In this document: in pieces, positions 5,610 through 10,044 of the stretch
How positions within the stretch are numbered: the first letter of the stretch is position 1
Layout: each line of letters opens with the position of its first letter
Assembly: GCA_021199695.1 (NCBI GenBank)
Contig: JAJQHP010000080.1
Coordinates: forward strand, 1 to 10,044
Direction of reading: 5' to 3'
DNA length: 10,044 nucleotides
From: Clostridiales bacterium
GTDB taxonomy: Bacteria > Bacillota > Clostridia > Oscillospirales > Oscillospiraceae
Program-made: the position numbers and the translations under genes
The notes under the pieces: model-generated
Database searches by the model: none
Told to the model about the DNA's origin: nothing
Seen by the model: only the letters and a program-made list of their open reading frames with translations

Positions 5610-7054
5610 CTCTCTGCCTCCCTCTCCGTCTGCCCGGTCTGCCGGGGGAGGCGCACCGTGACGGTCGTACCAACGCCTTCCGTGCTGGACAGGGTCAGCC
5701 CGGCGGAGCTACCGAACAGCAGCCGAAGCCGCTCATGTACAGTGGCAAGGCCGAAGCCCACCCGGCCACCGCCATCCATGCTCCGGTTCAGCTCCTCCAG
5801 CCGCTGGGGGGACATACCCACCCCATCGTCTGTCACCGTCAGCACCACAAGGTTGTCCTCCGCCCGGCCCTTCACCTCAATGCGCCCCTGGCCCCGTTTC
5901 AGCTTGATCCCATGGTAGAGGGCATTTTCCACCAGAGGCTGCAGGGTCAGCTTGGGCAGACGGGCGTCCCGGATGGCCGGGTCGATGTCTATCGTATAAC
6001 TCATAATGTCCTTGTAACGCACCTGCTGGATGTGCAGATAGCTGGTCACATGGCTTTCCTCGTTGGCAAGAGAGATCACGTCCTCCCCTTTGCTCAGGGA
6101 GTGGCGGAAGAAGGCGGACAGGTTGGACACCATATCCACCGCCTCCTGGGTCTTCCCCGCCTCGATGAGCCAGATGATGGTGTCCATGGTGTTGTACAGG
6201 AAGTGGGGGTTGATCTGCGCCTGGAGCAGCGCCAGCTCTGCCTTGCGCAGGCTCTCCTGCTTCTCGGTGGTCTCCTGGAGCAGCTGGTTGATGCGGGCCA
6301 CCATCTGTTCCAGTCCAACGCTGAGCGTGGCCAGCTCATACTCCCCCGACACCACCGGCTCCCGGGGCGTCAGGTCGCCCACAGTGACCTGGCTCACCCG
6401 ATCGCAGATCTGAGTGATTGGCTCCGTAATGGAGCGGCTCAGCTTCAGCGTATGCCGGGTCAGACCGATCACCAGGCCAGTGAAAACGGCAGCAATAACC
6501 ACCACCTCCAGAAAGATCTGATGGGTCATCTGGGCTTGCAGCTCGTTCAGGTGGACGGACTCATAGTACAGATAGTTATACATATACTCCTGAATCAGCG
6601 AGGTGAGCACATAGACGTTGTTCTCCAGCTGGAGCTGTCGCTCGTCATAGCTCTCGGTCTCCTGAATCAGGTAGATCTTCTCCTCCAGATTCCGGCACAG
6701 ATCCAGTACGCTGGTGATGGCCCGGAGACTGTCCTTCTCGGTGGTGGTGGTGATCAGACTCTGGGCCAGCTTCTGGGCGTCCTCCACCTCGCTGATGGGC
6801 AGGCCCTCGGAATACTGGCTCTCGATCACATAATAGTACATTTTCAGGTCGATGCTGTCCTTGAAGCCCAGATTGAACTCGGAGGCGGTGGTCACGTTGT
6901 TCATCAGGCCCTCGTATTGGCTCTGATACACCGTCAGGATGGAGACCACCACCAGGAACACCAGGGAAATCACCGCCGCAAAGGTGGCCACCAGCCGGTT
7001 CATCTGCTGCCGGATGGAGACGGGCTTTTTCTCCCCCCGGGTCCGTCCGGTCAT
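5606..7054 (-). CDS. Sensor histidine kinase, LytS/YesM type
   Basis: A 482-residue membrane kinase that should phosphorylate the response regulator encoded just before it. Membrane segments lie at about residues 20-43 and 180-198, enclosing an outside domain of about 135 residues rich in Gln, Glu and Leu that looks helical and is a plausible docking surface for the sugar-binding lipoprotein. A HAMP-like linker follows (about 200-255), then the His_kinase motif LLQAQINPHFLYNTMDTI with phospho-accepting His284. The ATPase part has N-box LQPLVENALYHG (371-382), DDGVGM (409-414) and GFGLATVHERL (433-443). All catalytic motifs are intact. The start at 7054 gives an ATGA overlap with the regulator's stop and follows GGGGGGAG by a few bases; an upstream in-frame ATG at 7099 lies inside the regulator gene and adds a non-membrane Gly-rich stretch, so I reject it. 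A second ATGA overlap joins it to the lipoprotein gene. Confidence 0.94.
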   Translation of the reverse strand: MTGRTRGEKKPVSIRQQMNRLVATFAAVISLVFLVVVSILTVYQSQYEGLMNNVTTASEFNLGFKDSIDLKMYYYVIESQYSEGLPISEVEDAQKLAQSLITTTTEKDSLRAITSVLDLCRNLEEKIYLIQETESYDERQLQLENNVYVLTSLIQEYMYNYLYYESVHLNELQAQMTHQIFLEVVVIAAVFTGLVIGLTRHTLKLSRSITEPITQICDRVSQVTVGDLTPREPVVSGEYELATLSVGLEQMVARINQLLQETTEKQESLRKAELALLQAQINPHFLYNTMDTIIWLIEAGKTQEAVDMVSNLSAFFRHSLSKGEDVISLANEESHVTSYLHIQQVRYKDIMSYTIDIDPAIRDARLPKLTLQPLVENALYHGIKLKRGQGRIEVKGRAEDNLVVLTVTDDGVGMSPQRLEELNRSMDGGGRVGFGLATVHERLRLLFGSSAGLTLSSTEGVGTTVTVRLPRQTGQTEREAER

Positions 7055-8679
7055 CTCTGTCTCCCCCCATGTCCCGCCCGGAAGTCCCTGGGGGTACAAC
7101 CCTGGGTCTTTTTGAACAGGAAGCTGAAATAGTGGGGGTCACGATAGCCGATGGCCGCGGCCACCTCGCCGGAGCGCAGGTCGGTGTTTTTCAGCAGCTC
7201 CCTGGCCCGCTCCATCCGTTTGGCGGTGACGTACTCGATGAACGTGCGGCCCTTCTCCTGGCTGAACACGGCGGAGAGGTAGTTGGCGCTGATGTTGACC
7301 TCCCGAGCCACCGTGTTCAGGGAAAGATTCTCCTCGGTGAAGTGGGCGTCGATATAAGCCACCGCCTGCTCCAGCATCCCCCGGCTCTGGCTGCTGGAGG
7401 CCCGCTCCCGCAGCTCCACCGCTTTCATGAGGATCTCTGTCATGTAACGCCTCAGGTCCTGGGCGGTGTTCTGCTGTCCCACCATATCCAGACAGCTCAG
7501 GCTGTCCAGAAACGCCTGCTGACCGACGCCCAGGGCGGTGACAAACTCGGCGGCGGTGAACCGTACGCTGAGCATCAGGTAGTTGCAGAACAGCTTGGAA
7601 TCCAGGGCATCGGCCAGCCCCAGCAGAAACTCTCCCACCACCCCGGGGATCTCCTCTCTCTGGGCACTCTGCATGATACCTGTGAGGATTTGAGGATTGA
7701 ATTTGGAGGAGTCCAGCCGGGACAGTCCGCTGTCGCCGCCAGTGCCCGTCAGGCCACCCACCGTCTCCTCGGTGAGGATATGCTGCCGGGGCAGGATGTA
7801 CCGATAGGCCCACAGACGGGAAACTCCATCATAGCAGACGTTCAGGGCGCTGAGTCGCTGGGTGGGTCTGCCCACCGCCACATACCAGTCCAGCTGGGAG
7901 TCCCAGGTCTCATAACAGCTGCGCACTGCGGCGACACACTGGCCGATCTGGGCCTCCATCCCCTCTGTGGTGCTCTTGATCAATACAGCGTAGGTGGTCA
8001 GGTTCCACCGCAGCAGGATATACTCCGGATATTTCAGGAAATGCTCCATCAGCACGTCCCGGATGCGGGCAGCAGATTCGGAATAGTGGTCGGCTGCGCC
8101 GGAGCCCTCCGGCGGCATGGAGAAAAAGGCGATGGTATAACACTCCGCCCGCAGGTCCAGGTCCAGCTTCCCGGCGGCCTCGTAGATCTGCTGGATGGTC
8201 AGCTGCCCCGCCACCATCCGCTCGAAAAAGCTCCTCCGGGCATACTGCTCGTACTCCTGGGCCTCCTTGTGAAATTTGGTCAGGTAGTTCTGCTGGGCCT
8301 GCTCCTCCTCGATCTTCTCCCGCACCTCCCGGAGCACGCTCAGAAGGGTGTTCTTGGTGATGGGCTTGAGCAAATACTGGGTCACGCCGATGTCGATGGC
8401 CTGTCGGGCATACTCAAAGTCATCATAGCCGGAGAGGATGATGATCTTCATCTTCGGAAACTCCTGGAGTGCCAGGCGGCTCAGGTCCAGCCCGTCCATA
8501 AAGGGCATTCGAATATCCGTAATGAGCACGTCGGGCCGCACCTGCCGGATAAGGGGCAGAGCCATCTCTCCATCCCCGGCCTCTCCGGAGAACTGGTAGC
8601 CGCACTGTCCCCAGGGCACCGTGTCTCGCAGGGTCTCCCGGATGATGCTCTCGTCCTCCACCAAAAATACCTTCAGCAT
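7051..8679 (-). CDS. AraC-type response regulator, YesN family
   Basis: A 542-residue transcription factor, first gene of the sensor operon and expected to activate sugar uptake genes when phosphorylated. The receiver domain (1-120) begins MLKVFLVEDE with acidic pocket Glu8-Asp9-Glu10, phospho-acceptor Asp55 in TDIRMPFMDG, Ser83 in LSGYDDFEYA and Lys105 in LLKPI. A long, poorly conserved middle (about 125-430) is usual in the YesN family. The C-terminal double helix-turn-helix of AraC type covers about 439-535, with LNTVAREVNISANYLSAVF and the second-helix signature GYRDPHYFSFLFKKTQG. The start at 8679 is chosen because the receiver strand begins there and GGAGAAGGGA lies just upstream; a TTG-started extension to 8718 would add only a Gly/Ala-rich tail. 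Targets are not visible, but the importer operon across the repressor gene is the obvious candidate. Confidence 0.94.
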   Translation of the reverse strand: MLKVFLVEDESIIRETLRDTVPWGQCGYQFSGEAGDGEMALPLIRQVRPDVLITDIRMPFMDGLDLSRLALQEFPKMKIIILSGYDDFEYARQAIDIGVTQYLLKPITKNTLLSVLREVREKIEEEQAQQNYLTKFHKEAQEYEQYARRSFFERMVAGQLTIQQIYEAAGKLDLDLRAECYTIAFFSMPPEGSGAADHYSESAARIRDVLMEHFLKYPEYILLRWNLTTYAVLIKSTTEGMEAQIGQCVAAVRSCYETWDSQLDWYVAVGRPTQRLSALNVCYDGVSRLWAYRYILPRQHILTEETVGGLTGTGGDSGLSRLDSSKFNPQILTGIMQSAQREEIPGVVGEFLLGLADALDSKLFCNYLMLSVRFTAAEFVTALGVGQQAFLDSLSCLDMVGQQNTAQDLRRYMTEILMKAVELRERASSSQSRGMLEQAVAYIDAHFTEENLSLNTVAREVNISANYLSAVFSQEKGRTFIEYVTAKRMERARELLKNTDLRSGEVAAAIGYRDPHYFSFLFKKTQGCTPRDFRAGHGGRQR

Positions 8680-8732
8680 GGCAATCGTCCCTTCTCCTGC
8701 GGCGCCGCCGCTCTGCAAGTTACATCACAATC

Positions 8733-8761
8733 ACTATATCATAAATTGCACTCAATTTCCA
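8733..8761 (-). promoter_or_regulatory. Promoter of the sensor operon
   Basis: On the minus strand TATAGT (complement of 8733-8738) has an extended -10 TGA directly before it and a moderate -35 TGGAAA (complement of 8756-8761) at 17-base spacing. The start of transcription would be near 8726, giving a leader of about 47 bases to the regulator ATG at 8679. Confidence 0.6.
8743..8758. promoter_or_regulatory. Palindrome inside the sensor-operon promoter (candidate operator)
   Basis: AAATTG-CACT-CAATTT is a 16-base dyad with perfect 6-base arms. It falls between the -10 and -35 boxes of the promoter at 8733-8761, overlapping the -35. A protein bound there would block polymerase, so it is a candidate repressor site, perhaps for the AraR-like protein. 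The site is seen directly; its function is inferred. Confidence 0.45.
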
Positions 8762-8835
8762 CTTCTTCCCGTTTCAATTATTATCAAAATGACCCTTGAC
8801 AAAACTCGTCCCCAACGCGCCGATCGTGCATAATG

Positions 8836-8864
8836 TGTCGTGAGTGCGTGCTGCACCCACGACA
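8836..8864. repeat. Imperfect 12-bp inverted repeat between divergent promoters
   Basis: TGTCGTGAGTGC (8836-8847) and GCACCCACGACA (8853-8864) are inverted arms with one mismatch and a 5-base centre. Neither strand has a T-run after it, and no gene ends here, so a terminator is unlikely. It lies upstream of both the sensor-operon and the acyl-CoA dehydrogenase promoters and may be a protein-binding site. Confidence 0.5.
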
Positions 8865-8877
8865 GGACAGGCCCCGG

Positions 8878-8910
8878 GCGAATCCGCAGAGAGTCAGTGC
8901 GAATTCGCAC
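8878..8910. promoter_or_regulatory. Two related palindromes upstream of the acyl-CoA dehydrogenase promoter
   Basis: GTGCGAATTCGCAC (8897-8910) is a perfect 14-base palindrome. A related core, GCGAATCCGC (8878-8887), differs from GCGAATTCGC by one base and is centred 21 bases away, two helical turns, on the same DNA face. They lie 30 bases or more upstream of the -35 box, a position for an activator or auxiliary operator of the dehydrogenase gene. Confidence 0.5.
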
Positions 8911-8940
8911 CACTCCCCTCCCCAAACTTCACAAAAAAAG

Positions 8941-8969
8941 TTGCCCGACCTATCTAAATGTGCTATAAT
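8941..8969 (+). promoter_or_regulatory. Sigma-A promoter of the acyl-CoA dehydrogenase gene
   Basis: TTGCCC (8941-8946), a 17-base spacer and a perfect TATAAT (8964-8969) preceded by TGC (extended -10) form a strong promoter. Transcription should begin near 8976, giving a leader of just under 50 bases with AAAAGGAG (8007-type purine site at 9007-9014) 9 bases before the ATG. Confidence 0.88.
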
Positions 8970-9023
8970 ACACACTGAGCATTTTTCCGCTCTCCAGACT
9001 TTACAGAAAAGGAGTTTTCCGCC

Positions 9024-10044
9024 ATGCTCTTTGATAACGAGACCCAGGAGCTGCTGACGATGGTCCGGGAGTTCGTGGATAAGGAAGTGATCCCCACGGT
9101 GGGGGATTACGAAAAGAACAACGAGTTCCCGGAAAAGCTGCTGGACATGGCCTGCGATATGGGCCTGAACCAGCTGTGTGTTCCCGCCGAATACGGTGGC
9201 CCCGGCCTGACCAGCGTGCAGGTCTTTGCCATCGCTGAGGAGATCGCCCGGGGCGACATCGGCATCGGCACCACCCTCATCGCCAACGCTCTGGCGTCCT
9301 ATCCCGTGCTCATTGCAGGCACCGACGCCCAGAAGAAGCTTTGGTTCGACACGATGATCGAGAAGAAGTACGCCGCCTTCTGCCTCACCGAGCCCAATGC
9401 CGGCTCCGACGCAGGCGGGGTGCAGACCACCGCCGTGGAGGATGGGGACGAGTACGTCATCAACGGTACCAAGTGCTTCATCTCCAACGGCCCCATTGCG
9501 GGCATCTACACCGTCCTGGCCTCCACCCGGAAGAAGGCGGGGGTCATGGGCCTGTCCGCCTTCATCGTGGAGCGGGACCGGCCCGGCGTGTCCATCGGCA
9601 AGGAAGAGGACAAGATGGGTATGCGGCTCAGCTGCACCAGCGAGGTCATCTTCGACAACGTGCGTATCCCCAAGGACCACCTACTGGGCAAGAAGAACCG
9701 GGGCTTTAAGTATATCCTGGAGACCCTGGACCACTCCCGGGCGGGCGTGGGCGCCTTCGGCATCGGCATCGGCCAGCGCGTCGTGGAGGAGGCCACCAAG
9801 TACGCCAAGCAGCGCAAGCAGTTCGGTCAGCCGGTGGCCAACTTCCAGATGGTGGAGGCCATGCTGGCGGATATGGAGATCCAGGTCCAGGCGGGCCGTC
9901 AGATGTACCTCCACGCCGCAGAGCTGATGGACGCAGGCCAGCCCTTCACCATGGAGGCCGCCATCGCCAAGACCTTCGGCACCGATGTGGGCATGAAGTG
10001 CGCCGTGGACGGCGTGCAGGTCATGGGCGGCTACGGCTATATGA
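9024..10044 (+). CDS. Acyl-CoA dehydrogenase, short/medium-chain type (C-terminus beyond window)
   Basis: The visible 340 codons belong to a flavoenzyme that oxidises acyl-CoA to trans-2-enoyl-CoA, or works in reverse as in butyrate formation, passing electrons through electron-transfer flavoprotein. It starts MLFDNETQELLTMVREFVDK after AAAAGGAG (9007-9014). Family motifs are VPAEYGGPG (53-61), the flavin/substrate loop FCLTEPNAGSD (119-129), NGTKCFISNG (147-156), DKMGMRLSCTSEV (196-208) and QRKQFGQP (263-270). The window ends at GGYGYM, just before the segment that normally carries the catalytic Glu of butyryl- and medium-chain enzymes. The alternative Glu position of isovaleryl-CoA-type enzymes is not filled (LDHSRAG, 235-241), so the Glu is expected downstream. 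About 40 residues are probably missing. It has its own promoter and no visible link to the sugar genes. Chain-length preference cannot be judged. Confidence 0.95.
   Translation, partial: MLFDNETQELLTMVREFVDKEVIPTVGDYEKNNEFPEKLLDMACDMGLNQLCVPAEYGGPGLTSVQVFAIAEEIARGDIGIGTTLIANALASYPVLIAGTDAQKKLWFDTMIEKKYAAFCLTEPNAGSDAGGVQTTAVEDGDEYVINGTKCFISNGPIAGIYTVLASTRKKAGVMGLSAFIVERDRPGVSIGKEEDKMGMRLSCTSEVIFDNVRIPKDHLLGKKNRGFKYILETLDHSRAGVGAFGIGIGQRVVEEATKYAKQRKQFGQPVANFQMVEAMLADMEIQVQAGRQMYLHAAELMDAGQPFTMEAAIAKTFGTDVGMKCAVDGVQVMGGYGYM

Noticed and set aside
7055..7099. Longer kinase start inside the regulator gene
   Set aside because: It adds 15 residues without membrane or domain character, while the ATG at 7054 has a strong ribosome site and the same ATGA overlap as the next junction.
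7069..8799. Long plus-strand open frame opposite the response regulator
   Set aside because: It mirrors the regulator gene, has no recognisable domain and no ribosome site; stops are rare here because of GC-rich codon use.

Overview
The window looks like a piece of a Gram-positive, gut-type Clostridia chromosome, most likely Oscillospiraceae (Flavonifractor/Lawsonibacter/Oscillibacter-like). The reasons are GC-rich coding DNA with AT-rich control regions, strong AGGAGG-type ribosome sites, sigma-A promoters, lipoprotein solute-binding proteins and a YesM/YesN-type two-component pair. The taxon is inferred from style; no marker gene is present.

Layout. (a) Positions 1-3076, minus strand: a sugar ABC importer operon in the order lipoprotein solute-binding protein (1859-2959), double-domain ATPase (184-1695), permease (starts at 187 and leaves the window). 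A strong promoter lies at 3047-3076. Two large hairpins separate the binding-protein gene from the ATPase gene. (b) Positions 3077-3499: AT-rich divergent control region with dyads, a repeated octamer and a minus-strand terminator-like element. (c) Positions 3500-4567, plus strand: an AraR-like repressor with a GntR-type DNA-binding domain and a LacI-type sugar-sensing domain. (d) A two-way terminator at 4586-4629. (e) Positions 4629-8679, minus strand: a tightly coupled operon of AraC-type response regulator, LytS/YesM-type histidine kinase and a second sugar-binding lipoprotein, both junctions being ATGA overlaps. (f) Positions 8680-9023: a second divergent control region with well-formed promoters in both directions and several palindromes. 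(g) 9024 to the end, plus strand: an acyl-CoA dehydrogenase cut by the window edge, probably unrelated to the sugar genes.

How it fits together. Both binding proteins resemble E. coli YtfQ (galactofuranose-binding). The binding protein-kinase-regulator cassette next to an importer resembles the AraPST/AraEGH arrangement of Geobacillus stearothermophilus and the XylFII-LytS xylose sensor of Clostridium beijerinckii. The likely reading is that the second lipoprotein detects a sugar outside the cell and signals through the kinase and regulator to switch on the importer, while the AraR-like protein senses sugar inside the cell. The sugar is probably a furanose or pentose such as L-arabinose or galactofuranose. 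Fructose cannot be excluded, because FruEKFG of Bifidobacterium belongs to the same transporter family. No catabolic enzyme in the window settles the substrate.
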